This document shows, in pieces, positions 20,801-33,900 of a DNA stretch of 64,000 bases (its first letter is position 1; every line of letters begins with the position of its first letter). The DNA is taken from positions 50,863,201-50,927,200 of the forward strand of contig OZ038422.1 of the NCBI GenBank assembly GCA_964036155.1, read 5' to 3'. This DNA comes from Diploscapter coronatus (lineage: Eukaryota; Nematoda; Chromadorea; Rhabditida; Rhabditidae). A program made the translations under genes and the position numbers. The notes below the pieces were generated by a model, which made no database searches, was not told the origin of the DNA, and worked only from the letters and a program-made list of their open reading frames with translations.

Positions 20801-21679
20801 CTAAACAATTTTGATCCTCGAATCGCACCATTTGAAGCCGTAAATGAAACCCTCGCGCATTTTCAAAATATCCAAGTCCTCGTAGTTTTTGGCCCAGGTT
20901 CCGTTGAAAATTTTCGTCTGGATCGAGACGACCTGGATTTGTTTTTAAAAATTGTAAATTTTTATTTTTTTTTACATTCGTAAACGGATCCTCTGGAGTT
21001 TCGGTCGTCTGAGGCTGCGGTGACGAGGGCGTATTTGTGGGCTAAAAATTTTAAAGTTGAAAACCTCGCCCCCACTTTTTATTTTTCGAAAAAAATACCT
21101 CGTTCCTTTGCGAATTCAGCTTCGCTAGGTGCAGCAGCGCTTCGCAGTCCTTTTGAAAACGGAGCTGAAATTTTCATTCTTATGCAATTTGAAAGTCTTT
21201 TATTTTCAAAAATTATTCTTCCAGAAAGTTTAATTCCCCCTACTCGTTTTTCATTTAAAAATCGAAATTTCAAAGCATTTTTGTTTAATTTTTTATTTTA
21301 AAATCAACTCACGCATTGCTTCTCCAATTTGCACACCTTCTCCTCGGCGGTTGTAAGTTTCCTGAAAAGAAATGAAATTCGTCCCCTTTAAAAGATACAA
21401 AAATTCCCCCTTTAAAATAAAGATTTTTAAATGCACCCACTTGCAAAGCTCGATGATTTCTTCACGGAGTGCCGCTTCTTCGGTCGCAGATTTTTCGGCC
21501 ATTTCCAAAAGTCGCTCCTCTAATTCTTCGTTGCGTTTTTTAGACTAGAAATTAAAACATTTCCGTCAAAAATCAAAGACAAAATACATTTCACGCAAAA
21601 ATAGAACATTTACCAGTAAAAATTGCTCCTCCAACAAGGCATACTTGTGCTTCCAATACTCTACATCATTTTCGCTCAT
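20801..21679 (-). CDS. Short coiled-coil protein, TJAP1/BEGAIN-like
   Basis: Six minus-strand exons join in phase: MSENDVEYWKHKYALLEEQF, then SKKRNEELEERLLEMAEKSA, EEAALREEIIELCKKLTTAE, KVCKLEKQCLRFQKDCEALL, HLAKLNSQRNE, a Pro/Thr linker (NTPSSPQPQTTETPEDPF) and a conserved-looking tail (KIFNGTWAKNYEDLDILKMR, then FIYGFKW). The region EEIIEL.KKL..AE.KV.KLE......DC..LL.L.K.N resembles the end of the TJAP1/BEGAIN coiled coil, proteins of Golgi, junctional or postsynaptic sites. That match is weak and from memory. A generic coiled-coil adaptor is the safe reading. It is transcribed away from the NCBP3-like gene. Confidence 0.65.
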
Positions 21680-21946
21680 CCGAAGTCGAAATTTCCAAGA
21701 TTCGGACCTCTAAGATTTTAAAAATAAAAATAAGCAAAGTTATTTGAAGAACGTGGCTTTTAAGTCATATTTGTGCGTTGCGTATTTCAATGTTTCCTTT
21801 GCTCGTCACTTCTAATTTGAAATTTTGCGTTCGATTTTTCGCTAACTTTCTTATTTTCCGTGATTTTTCTTCAAATTTTCTGCAAATTTCTTATTCAGGA
21901 CGTCAAACAAGTCGATCAGCCTGATCCCCACGCAGAGCCCATTAAA
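21680..21946. promoter_or_regulatory. Divergent promoter between coiled-coil gene and NCBP3-like gene
   Basis: About 270 bases lie between the two predicted ATGs. A strong acceptor (TTATTCAG, ends about 21899) precedes an open frame (DVKQVDQPDPHAEPIK) that leads into the plus-strand ATG. Either it is a trans-splice site with a short 5' leader, or a further upstream exon exists. Confidence 0.45.
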
Positions 21947-24900
21947 ATGGAACACGATGAAGGTTGGAAATTTTATTTTCAAACTAAATATATTTCAATT
22001 CGAAGGAAACTATTTTTCCTTTATTAGTTTGGAAAGTTTGGGAAAAGCTATAGTAAAATTAAATAAATAATTATTTAAAAAAAAAAAAAATACGAACTCA
22101 ACGATCAAAAATAAAACCATATCTATCCTTTGATTTTCTTCATTTATTATTTTATCGTAAATTTTAAAGCTATTTTATTTTTTTCCGATCTCGATTACGA
22201 AGAAGACCTTCACGAAGATGGCGCTTTCGATCCTCAGACCGATGTTACGGACATCGTTATGAAAACTGCAGAGAAAGCCCAATCAGCTGAAAACACCCAG
22301 GTCGGATTTCATAATTTTTCCTGAAACTAAAAATATGCCCCTAAAAGTTGTCAATTTTATTATTAGCATTTGTTACGTGGAACTATCAAAACGATCTTAT
22401 TACAAATTAAAAATGGGTTGTTTTAAAACATTCGAAAATGTTGGCGTTTTTGGCCATTACTGTTGAGACTAAATGTACTTTTATGTTTCACGGAAATTTT
22501 GGATTCAGGAAATTTTTGATACAATGATTTCTCCATCTAAATAATGAGTTTTGATTTTATCCCAACTGAAAGCACCCAAATAATTTTCCCTTCTAAATTT
22601 CTTGGCTTTACCACTTTCCAACCGAAGGAATAATGAGATTTCCTGATTTGGAATTCTCTAGACTTATCTCAAATCTAACTTGGGCTACAATCAATGATAA
22701 TTAGATCAGATTACTTGTCAAAAATCTTACTTTTAACCTAAGATTACTGCAACTTTCCCCCTATAAGGTCATATACCCAGTCCAATACGCCAGTAATTTT
22801 TCTTGTAACAAATGGAGTGTTCATAAATTTCACCAATCTCCTACCAAACTTTTGAATTTTATAGCTAGAGTCTCCAAGTATATATGTAAAATTGATATAT
22901 GGAACAATTTTTTTTATATAGAAAGGTCACCTAGAGTATAAATAAGGTTTTTGTGAAGAAAAAATTTTAAAAAATGCAAAAATTTGCCCCTCAAAATAAA
23001 CTTTCGCTGTACAAATTCGGCTTGTAAGTGGTTGTAGGCAAAAGCTATGCGTTGATTTTTAGCATACAAGCACTTTATCAGATGTATCGTCGATCTAGAT
23101 AGGGGTTTTTGAGACATTCGGAGTTTGAAGAGTATTTTCTTTCCAAATTTTTAGTTTCAAACTACCACGTTACTACCAAAACATTTCTTCAAAGGAGCGG
23201 AGCTTGGGGACTCTATTTATAGCCACTTCTTTTTTTTTTTTTATCAATTTCATGCTATTTCTCCTTCTTTGCCCAGTAATTTGCTAGGATCTTGATTTAT
23301 TGCAGTCCTGTTTCGAGGAGATTGAAAAGTTGCGGGGGATTAAGTTTGAAATGTTTACAAAGATAAGGCATAGAAGTTTTTGGCGAAGAAAGTACCAACT
23401 CATTAATTATCACAATTCGTGATGAATTCTTAAAAACTCGGAAACATACCCAAATTTGTTTTGAAACTTCCTGTCTAATTTCGACTAACTGAAAATTTTT
23501 TAAGTTATCCAGACCCTACGAAATCTCGTGACGTATGCAAACCTTGCATTTTTCTCGATTCGGATTTTCAATTTCATTTTTATAACAAGTCTGAAATCCT
23601 TAGTCTTTTCATGCTTTACGCTTGACTTTGCCTTCTACTCGTCTATGTGTGTTTGATTATCCAAATGAAGCGGGAAATATTGCTAGACAGAAATAGAGAA
23701 GGCGAAATAGTACTAATTTTGAGAGAGCCCAGATAAAGCTCAGGCTTCTCCATATACAATTAGGGATGATGCCTGAGAAATAGCACAGAATTTTACGAGA
23801 GGCTTAGAGAAAAGGAAAATGAAATAAATAATTTGCACTCTTTCTCTAATCTCCGCCCTAAAGATGAGACATCTTTTTCCTATGTTTTCGTATTCTGCTT
23901 CTTTCAACTCTCTAACTTTAGAAAGCTATTTCTTTCAATTTTATAATTCTCTATCTCATTTCGTAGCGGTATTTCGCAAATCCTATATTTTCCCTCACTA
24001 TTATTTCCTCGATTTTCTATCTTTCCATCTCGTACTTTCAAATGCTATTTTTCTTCCTCTACCTCCTTTCATTTCTTCTTTTCTCTCACTATTTTTCTTT
24101 CTCTAACTCTCCCTCTTTCTTCCCCTCTCTCACCCTTTTGACTCCTCCCACCCGTTTTCACATCTCTTCCCTCTCCTCTTTTCCTTCCTCGGAAGAGTGC
24201 GCCCCATATATGAGCATTGTGAGGGCGCGACGACATAATTTCTATACATCTGTATGTTATTATTATTGTCCTGTTATTCACTACGCCACAACATACTTGA
24301 GCTATATATGATTTCTATATTCGACGTATATTGACTAAGTTTGGGCATATAGGTATTTCTAGACATGGACTTAGGTGGACTTTTCTAATATCATTTCTTT
24401 ACTAGAATCTGAATCCTCTTGTTATAGAATTTCTGTTTATAGGTAAATTTTCTTTATATGAACCTTATTCCACCTTTCTCTAGAAACATTTTTGATATAA
24501 TCAATTTTCTCATATATGGACCTTTTATATATTTCAGCTAGCTTTTCCCAAAATATCGAATTTTCCGCTTCGTAAAAGCAGACTTTAGTATCGAAGGTCC
24601 TCTTTCTGACTGAAATGGGCTGCCACAGCTCTTGGCGTGTATAGATTTTTGCTCGATTCTCTTTATATGAAATTTTAAGGGGCAGAGAGATAGCATTGAA
24701 AATTTGAGAGGAAAAAACGGAGAAAAAGAAAGAATTGACAGAAGATTGGTGATTATTGTGGCGTGAATCAGCTTTGGACATCAGGAAATAAAGGGAAATA
24801 GTATGGAAAACGGAAAGGCAGAAAGATGGAGAGGAGAGAAATAGTATTGCGTTTTAAAGAGAGCGATAAAGAAATATACGAACCATGCTCTCGCTAAAAT

Positions 24901-27900
24901 TCTAAACATTCGAACATTTCGCCGCATGTCGTATTTTATTATATTGGGGCTGCCAAAATGCTATTTTCGCCTACTTTCGAAAATCTATACTTTAAAGTTT
25001 GGAAGAAAACGAAATGAAATAATTTTTGAGGAGAAATTCAATAATTTTGAAACTTTCAATATCTTTCTTAGACTCTTTCTTGGTATATGTTTTTACAATT
25101 TTGATATTTTTTCTTACCTTCTCTCTAAATTCCGTTCTCTTCCTGAAATTTTTCAATATCTCTATCTAGATTCTCTTTCCCTCTCTCAATTTTTCCATAC
25201 TATTTCCCGTCTTTTCTAGTTTTGCCAATGTTTCACATCTGGAAATGACTTGTGCCTCTTTGGCAAAGCCCCCTAGGCGGTGGCAGCACTTCGTAAATCG
25301 AAATTCTTGCGCTCTGTGTCTTTTCCGCCCTCTCCCCTTTATATACTATTTCTTTTTCTCTAACTCTTTTTTCCTTTTCCTCTCTCCCTTTCAAGCGATA
25401 TTTCTTATCTTTTGAAAATTCAAAATCTTTATTTCTCTGAATTTTGAATGCTATTTCTCTTTCTCCAACTCTTTCTTATTCCATTCTGCATACTATTTTC
25501 CTGTCTCTAACATGTTGCATGTTCCTGGACTCCAACAATAACCATTGACGAAAATCTTTACACAGAAAAATAGAATGGAAATTGAAGATACAGTAGAGAC
25601 AACCGAGTTGGGAAATAATAAAGCTTTGTGAAAAGGGGGGAGAGGAATTCAATAACTCGAAATCCGAAAATTTCCCGACGACCGCTTTCAAATAGGTTTC
25701 GCGCAATAAAATGAGGGCTATTCAATAGATTTTAGGCAATTCTGTAAATTTGTCAATCATTTCTATGAAAACTTTGAAAATTCATCTTCATATTTTCGAA
25801 AATATCCACACCCTAGTCTCCTGTTTGTTTGTAGCGTAAAGCCTCTACTTACCTATTATCCATCAAGTGGAATTGTATTATTTCACCATTCATTTCTCGA
25901 GAGGTGGTCTAATTTGTGACGATGAATCAATGTTTTTAACGTGAAGATTAGCAAAATTTATCTACTTCCTATTCATTATCAACTTTATTTCGCTTAAAAG
26001 TGGCGAACTTTCTAAAAATCAACAAAATTTAGGACTACTGTAATTGTCTCATTGATGCACGTTTTACACGTTTGTTTTTGGAGCGCAAAAGTAATGTGCG
26101 CGCGCGGCGAATTTAATTATCAGCCCCCCTAGTGAATGTAGCAAAAAAGACGAATATCTGAAATGTTTCATATCGAAAATAGCCTGAGATTTTCGGAGAG
26201 GGAAAAAGATGGAGAAAGAGAAAATACTTTTATTCCGCTACAGAGGATAGATCACCATTATGATATTTAGCTCTGGTTTTCTCTGAGTCTCTAGATTTTT
26301 CACGCTATTTTTCTATCTTTTCAAAATTGCATTTCTACTGAAAGTTTTCTGTGGAGAATCTACTATTATTTTCAAAAATCAATAAATATTGATTTTTGAA
26401 AGTAAGAAAATCGATATTTCGTATTTCGCTTCGAGGTCAAGTGTTGCTGGCTGTATTTCCCTCTCTTTTCTCAGTGAGTGAATTTTCGAACGTAGTAATT
26501 CGAGCCAATTACAGATCTTCGCCAGACCTTCTCTTTTAGGGGTATTTGCAAAGTCGATCGATAATATCGAAAACTAGCAACTTGTAATAATTTTACTAAT
26601 TTCTAAGCCTGCACTACTAACTATTTTTCACTAGTATTCCTGAATTTGTGTAAGTTTCAAGGAAAATCGTATTTTATTTGTAATTTTCTTGATTTAATCT
26701 CCTATCGCAACTTAACTTACAGCTGAACAATTTCTCTTTTGTAAAAATCTATGGAGAAATTGAATTTAGTTTCATATTTCTTAGTGTTGTCGCGTATGTC
26801 AATCGGGATTTCATCTTTCTCTCTCTATTTTCTGCTTCTCTGCGTCTCGCGTACCGCCTGAATCTTTCGTCTCAACCTACCATATTTGTGCGCGCAGGTG
26901 AGCAAAGTTTTCAGGTGTTACGGCGAATGCAATTTCAAATAAACCCGAGGCTTTTGGGTGAAAATCCGAAAATCCTCTATTTTGATCCCCTTCTTTTCGG
27001 GTAGGAATAATAATGAATTGGAAACCGCCCGAGATTTTTGGAAGATCAAAATTTTTGGTCTATTTTTGAAAATACAGAGTATTTAAAAATCTCAATAGAT
27101 TATAAATATTGAAACAAAAGAAACTAAAATTGAGCTATGAGACTTTGAAACATAACTTTTCTCTCATAAATCTCTAAATCAAAAATCGCGAATTCGAAAA
27201 CTCAACCCATTTACCGATCTTCGAAAGCGGATTTTCAAAGGATCAACTAAATCTTTTCGAGGAGAATTTTACAATGCCAAATTTGAAAATCGCAACATTA
27301 AAGGGAAAATGTTAGGGATAAAGGCATTGTAAACTTTATTCTAAAGCGTTTTTGGGTTACTCAAGTTTACAATATCCCACTCGACTTTATGATGCAATCC
27401 AAAGTTTCGGATAAAAAACTATAATTTTGCCTAAATTTCTAAAAAAAAAAAAAAAAAATAGATGAAACATATACTAGACTCTTATAAATTTCATTTGTTA
27501 TGAAGAGATCTATAAAAAAAAAAATCCTTTTCATAGCCTTTTTCTGCCTCTTTTGCCCTCTGAAAATTCACTAATATTTTCTAAATCGACGCGAAAATTG
27601 CGATTTTCGCGTGTGAGGAGGCGCTTAGAGCCTCAAATGTGCTGTGCCGTATTTCGAACATTTTATTTTTTAAATTTTGCCTATGCTTCAACATAGGAAT
27701 GAAAAATAATACACAATCTAGTCCAAGGATTCGAAATTTCCTGGAATTGAATTGAATTTTTGCCCAAAATGTATAAGAATTGTCGGAATTATAGCATTTA
27801 TGGCTCGGGAATTTATGAGGCTTTGGAGAATTGGCTAAATTGGTTTTATCTGGCTCTGAAAAAGGCGGCTTTTCAAAGAAGACGAGAAAAATGTCTTATC

Positions 27901-30900
27901 TCAGGATTTCTCTAATCTTATAATATCCCAAGGATATTTCTTACTTTTATAATTCTTTGGGTTCTCTGATTTCACCATACTATTTCGCTTTCGAGATTTC
28001 AGAGAATACTAATTGCCTGAAGCACCTTATAGGGAAAGACGAGGCTAGAGCATATTTTCTGCTTCTTTTGCCTTTCCAATTCCCCCCGCTATTTTTCAAA
28101 CTCATTTCAAAAGCGCCAATTCTCGAAAAGATTTTCCAGCGAAAAGTAGCGATTTTTAGCCGTCCTACTCGTTTCTTTTCCCCTCTTCATTTATAATGCA
28201 TGACGCGGCGGTGTCTCATCATTGAAAGCAGGTAGAGACACAGAGGATCGAAAATTTTCAAGGGGACAAAAGTTGCCAACCAACGAACATACTGAATTTG
28301 GGCATTTGAAAGTTATAAATGGATAGAGTTCATTTTTAAATACAAAATCACAAAAGGAGTAGCCATCGATAAAATCCGCAATTTGATCACAAGTTTCGAA
28401 AAGGGAAGAGTAAAGTTTTGGTGCCGGATCCAAGTCCATTTTTTGCGAAACTTTAAATTCTGGAAAAGGGGAGCGGCCACTGCGCACCAAAATATTAGGT
28501 GCGCAATGACATACTAAAATAACTTGGGTGTACAGTAGCATACACTCGTTTTCGAAACATCAAAGTTTGCCAAATAGCTACAAAATTTTGTATATGTCGA
28601 GAATTTTCGCTAAACCATTGACTTGTTGGTCAAAATATTACTTTTGGAGCGAATTTCATAATTCTCGTCATTTTCCATGTGTGTTTCATGGAATTTGAGC
28701 CATTCCGTCTTTCGAATAGCATAGAGAACATGTCTAATTTTGTGTGTGTTTGTATGAAAATGAAATAGCGTCTAGCATGCTACACACTGGATATTTGGAA
28801 AGAGCAAAGGGCCCGGAAAAGGCAGGGAGAGGAGAAATCAATTGAAACGTAGTAGGCCTGAGAATGGGGGGCGAGTATTTTCGGAGGTCCTGACGAGGAA
28901 ATTTAGGAAACTTGAAATTTTTAGCAACAAAATTAGAATGCGCAAACTCGGTCCACTTTATGAAGCAAAAATTGTATCATTTTTTGTTCCTCGTCAATTA
29001 TCGCATTAATTAGGCAAATTTGTGGGAAATTTTCCTCTACAAATGTTCAAATGAGAGCATATGGACGAACGATTTGCACCGCTAAAACACTGTAACAAAT
29101 AGTCGGAGACTGTTCGAAAATTAGTTGTCAGCGGAATTTCGAGAAAAATTAATTTATAAAAGTGTGCAGTGGTTCCACTAGAACACCTAGGATATTATTG
29201 TAGATCCGAATGTGTTGCACATTTTAGAACAAAAAATTCAAAATTGATCGACGACAAACGACAACAACCCGTTTGAAAGACGCTATTTTCAAAAGTATGC
29301 AATTCATAACTTTTGACAGGACCATCGGTTTGGAAAGCGAAAAACGCCATCTTCAATTTCGCAAAATCACTTTCGGGTCCTAAACACGATTTTATGGGCC
29401 AGTTGTTATATATTAACTACAATCACCTATTCCACTAACCAGACAAAATACGAGTTTTCTACGAAAAACAATGAAACTTATGAAATTTTCATGTTTTCTT
29501 GAATGCATGATGATTTCTTGGTAAGTTTCGTATTGTTTATTAGGCAATCTAACTTACAATTGCAAATTTTATATGTGGTTTCTTTGAAACATATTTTTAA
29601 ATTTGAAAATGTGGGCTAATATCAATGCGCAATAGTTGTGATTGGAGCATATTTTGCTCTGTTTTGAATTGGAGCGCATTTGTCACATCGGCAAGAGGCA
29701 AATGGCGTGAATTTATATACAAATTTGCTGCACTAACCAGAAGCCCTTTGGGCCGTGTTATGTTGTCTCGCGTTTTGTATATTTTAGTCTGGAATCGAGA
29801 AAGAAAAGATCTTATTATAGAAAATCGAAAATATTATATCTCAAAAATATCGAAAAATAGAAGATTTCGTATTTTAGAGCATCTATCTTCAAACAAATAT
29901 TATTTTGAAAGAACAACTTTTAGGGAGCATGTTGTTATTTTTAAACGTTACGTATATGAACGATAATTTACAGGAAAGAGTTGAGGTTTTGATTTTAAAA
30001 AAAATTTCTTTCAGTATTTTAGGCTCACTGATTATAAATTTTACAAGAAAATCGAGTAAATGAAATTTCGAAGCATATTTTTATTTTTCGATTTTTCTTC
30101 AGGGTAATGACGACGAATCTGGCTACAAGACGCCTCCATTTGAAGAGGGCGAAAATCCGAAGGCCTCTGCGTTTCTGCCTACTCCAAAGGCCATCAAAGT
30201 TAGTTTTTATCGGTTTATTTTTTACACCTTTCTTTTAATTTTATCAATTTACTGTAAATTTTTATGTTTTAAATTAATTCAAGGTTAAGGTTTATTTTAT
30301 AGAGTAGTTTTTAGGGTTGTTTGTTGAGTCATTTGAGAAACTGTAACATCGAGGTTAATTTAATTTCAGATTAACTAGGATGATGGTACTGTTGATTAAA
30401 TATGAAATTTTAATACCATCGTAAATTTATTGGGGATTATTCACTCATAAATAATCATACCATTTTATCAACTATCCAAGATTCATATTTGGTTTTTAAA
30501 AATTCTACAGAACAGTTTTTCTTCCAAGAATAGGCATTTTCAAAAAGCAATTAATAAAAGTAGTACCGAAAAAACTAAAAATTATTATCATATGAATTTT
30601 CTGAGCTGAAAAGTTTGATATCCAGCATTCTATTACTAAATCCCTACTCTATACCACCTTATGAGCAAGCTATTACTTCTTAATTGGCTCAAAATATGCA
30701 TATTCGTTCAAATCTTGTGGCACTACTTTTATTAATGACGATACGGTGCTACTGTTATTGCCTTTCAAGACAAGCAATCTCCGAGCCTCTAACTTTTGCT
30801 ACATTACATTTACGAGCAAAATCGCTATGGTAACCTTTTTCCGTTGATTAGCAATTTGAAAAGATGAGCCTTTGCTATAAAACCTAAGGGATTGTTATGT

Positions 30901-33900
30901 TTTGAGCAAAATTTATCTCAGCCTTGGATAATTGGAATTTTATAAAGTCTAGACTATTTGTAGGGGTCTAGACGTAAATAGAGGACATAAATCGGGGTTG
31001 TGATTCAGATTTTAGAATGGAAAATGGCAGCGGTCGGATAATTTATAGGTGTGCGTAGATTTATATTTCATGGTTAAAATTGTGACTATAGCTAAATGAT
31101 AAAACCTTCGGGTTTAATTTTGTGAAAAGAATCAACTTTAAAAATCGTATCAAGTGGTATAAAATAGAGCTAAAACGGTGACGTATCGGACTTTCAGATT
31201 AATAAATCTCTAACCTAAAATAGGATAACAGCTAATGTTCGGATATATAGGTCGTATATTTTGACACTCCCAATGACATTATAATTATGACTTTGAGGTA
31301 GATAGAGTAGCCTTCTACTCTATTTCTGAAAAGTCGGCTTACTTTGTTGCATTGTTCAATACAAGGTTATAAGGGATGAGTTGATAACAGGGTAATTACC
31401 ATAATTACTCTTATTTTACCTCTATGAGAATAGGTAAAAGGAGTCTGACTCGAGGGGTAACTTTTAGGCAAGGCGAAATAGTGTGGAAGGGTGAGGTAGA
31501 GAAAAATGGAAATAGTATAGAAAGACTAGAGAAAAGAATAAGGAAATTAGGAAATAGTATGGAAAATCTAGAGTTAGAGACCTAAAAAGATGCGCTACGA
31601 GCAATTATTCGAAGGAGTGAAGCGAGTGAAATACACCGAAAATAGTACGAAAAGAAATGGAAAATGGAGAAATAGTACGAGAAAGCGAAAGGAAAAGAAG
31701 AAAAGAAGTGGGAAATAGTATGGAAAGTTAGAGATCGGAAAAGAAGGGTGAGATCGAAAATTGAAAAGTTGAAAGTCAGGCAGGCGGACCGGCGCGCGAC
31801 ACATAACAATTATGTCCAAAATGCGATTCACCTAGCGACTCTGGAAAAATGTAAGGAAATCCGACAACATTGATAGAATTTTAGGGCATAATTTGGGTTA
31901 ATTATGCCGGATTTAAATTAGTTACCGTAAAAATCATCGTTTGATAATTTAGTGTGATTTTAGAGGTGTAATTTGGATTTATGATGCGATTTTTCTTTAC
32001 AATAGGAAAATGATTATTAAACACATGGTTTTTTTCAGTATTTTTGGGCTGATTTGGCTAATTTTCTGGTAGATGCAGAAAGGAAATCCAAGTTTTAGAT
32101 GATGGCTATGCTTGGCTAAAATCGGAAACATATTGAGTTAATTAGCATCTTTTTTCTGATTACTTTATTAAACTTGTCAAATTTAGCAATACTTTATCAA
32201 AATAGGCCTAATTATCATGGAAGACTAAAATTTTCAAGGATTTGTTTTTATTAATTTGTTAATCGTTCCAAATTTAACACTATAGTGGTCATGGCTAGCC
32301 TTAATTTGGTTGTGTGTGTGTGTGGGTTATAGGCTTAAAGCTTAAAGTAATCCATCAAGGTTTATTCCACTTCTTTACGACTTTACCGCCCTCTTTCCTT
32401 TCGCCACGTCTAATATGCTCCACGGAGATATATTAGCGCTGGGGCAATATTTCAGGACGTTAGAAATATATCGGGATTGGCATATAAGAAAATGTAAAGA
32501 GAAGGACATTAATCTTGAGGAGTAAAATTGAAATCAATCAGACATGAGTAATAATAAGAATAACAAGATGTAGACTTTGGTACAAAATAGTGAACTTTTT
32601 AAGTTTCAAATATTTTGGCAGAATAAACCAACGTTTGGGATAAAATTTTGAATTTCTGATTAAACCTGGAAGAACAAATAGAAAATGCAAACTTTCGACA
32701 GATTTCCAAAGTAATTCATCTCAATTTACTTCGCTGCGGCAAAATCTCTGACTATTTTTCAAAGTTTTACGACCGGTGAAAAACAATTATTTGCCTCTTT
32801 ATGGTCAAAAAGTCATGAAGATGGATTAGGATATTTTTACTCTCAGAAAATGAAAAGACATGGAACATTTTGGATCTTCGAGTACTTTTCTACCACTTTT
32901 AGCACTATTCATATTTCGATAGAAAAGTACTGGAACCTTAGAAAATTTAGAGTTTGGTAAGATGAAACTTGAAAAGTTAGGATTTTTCAATGACAAACTA
33001 ATTTGCTACTTCGATTTACGTGACTTCATCTGCATTTTTTACGAGTTTCCTCAAATTTGTGGAGATGCCTTGGCTATTTAGGCGTAAATTCGGAATTCAC
33101 ATTATCGAGATAAGGATCTTCATTTAGAAGGAATGATGTGGGGTTGAAATGATGACCCCTTACTTGAAATTTCCTCTATAGAATAAAAGTGCGTGTGTAT
33201 TTCAAGAAAATTTGATGTATTATTCTTTTTCAGTGGATTTTTTTGTTAAAATATTGTGGTTCATATAAAATACGTGTTTTTCCTATGTTTCATTATGGGA
33301 TACCCAAAAATCTGAAAATTGTCGTGAAATTGGATGCATTAGCAAAGTGTTGAAATCACGCCAATATGCCAAGAATGTTCGCCTAGTGAAAAGTAAGAAA
33401 AATGTCAATGACCATGGAAAAACTGGAGAAATAGTAAGGAAATTAAGAGAAAAAAAGAAAAAGATGGAACGCTATTACTTTCCGTGGAGACAGATAGATA
33501 GTATCAGTCTGATAGATCTGAGAGAAATATTGCGAAAAATGGAGAGAGAAAAAGAGTCGTAAGAGATACCAAAATGGATAGATAACTCTCGATAACCCGG
33601 AGGCTAATATGCGAAAAAGGATAAAAAGAAAGGGGACTTCCCTAAAATAATGAAAATTTAGGTAAGCAGGAAAAATCTACAGAAAGTATTATTTTTCGTG
33701 AATAAAACACAAAATTACAGTAAAAGTGATAAATTTATGATCACTTGATAAATGAATTCATATTTTCTACAATAAAATAATTAAATTTTCCAAGAATGAA
33801 CAGATAGATAGGGAAAAAATCATGGATGAAATTTTTTGTAAAAGCAACATTATTTACCTAAAGTGTGGATAAAGGATAAAATCCCGTAGAAAATAATCGA

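Noticed and set aside
23864..24311. Plus ORFs rich in Phe/Ser/Leu
   Set aside because: They result from the CT-rich tract in the intron; no splice context, no conserved pattern.
29625..29966. 113-codon ORF in the NCBP3-like intron
   Set aside because: No acceptor or donor in phase with flanking exons, no domain, AT-rich codon use; treated as chance.
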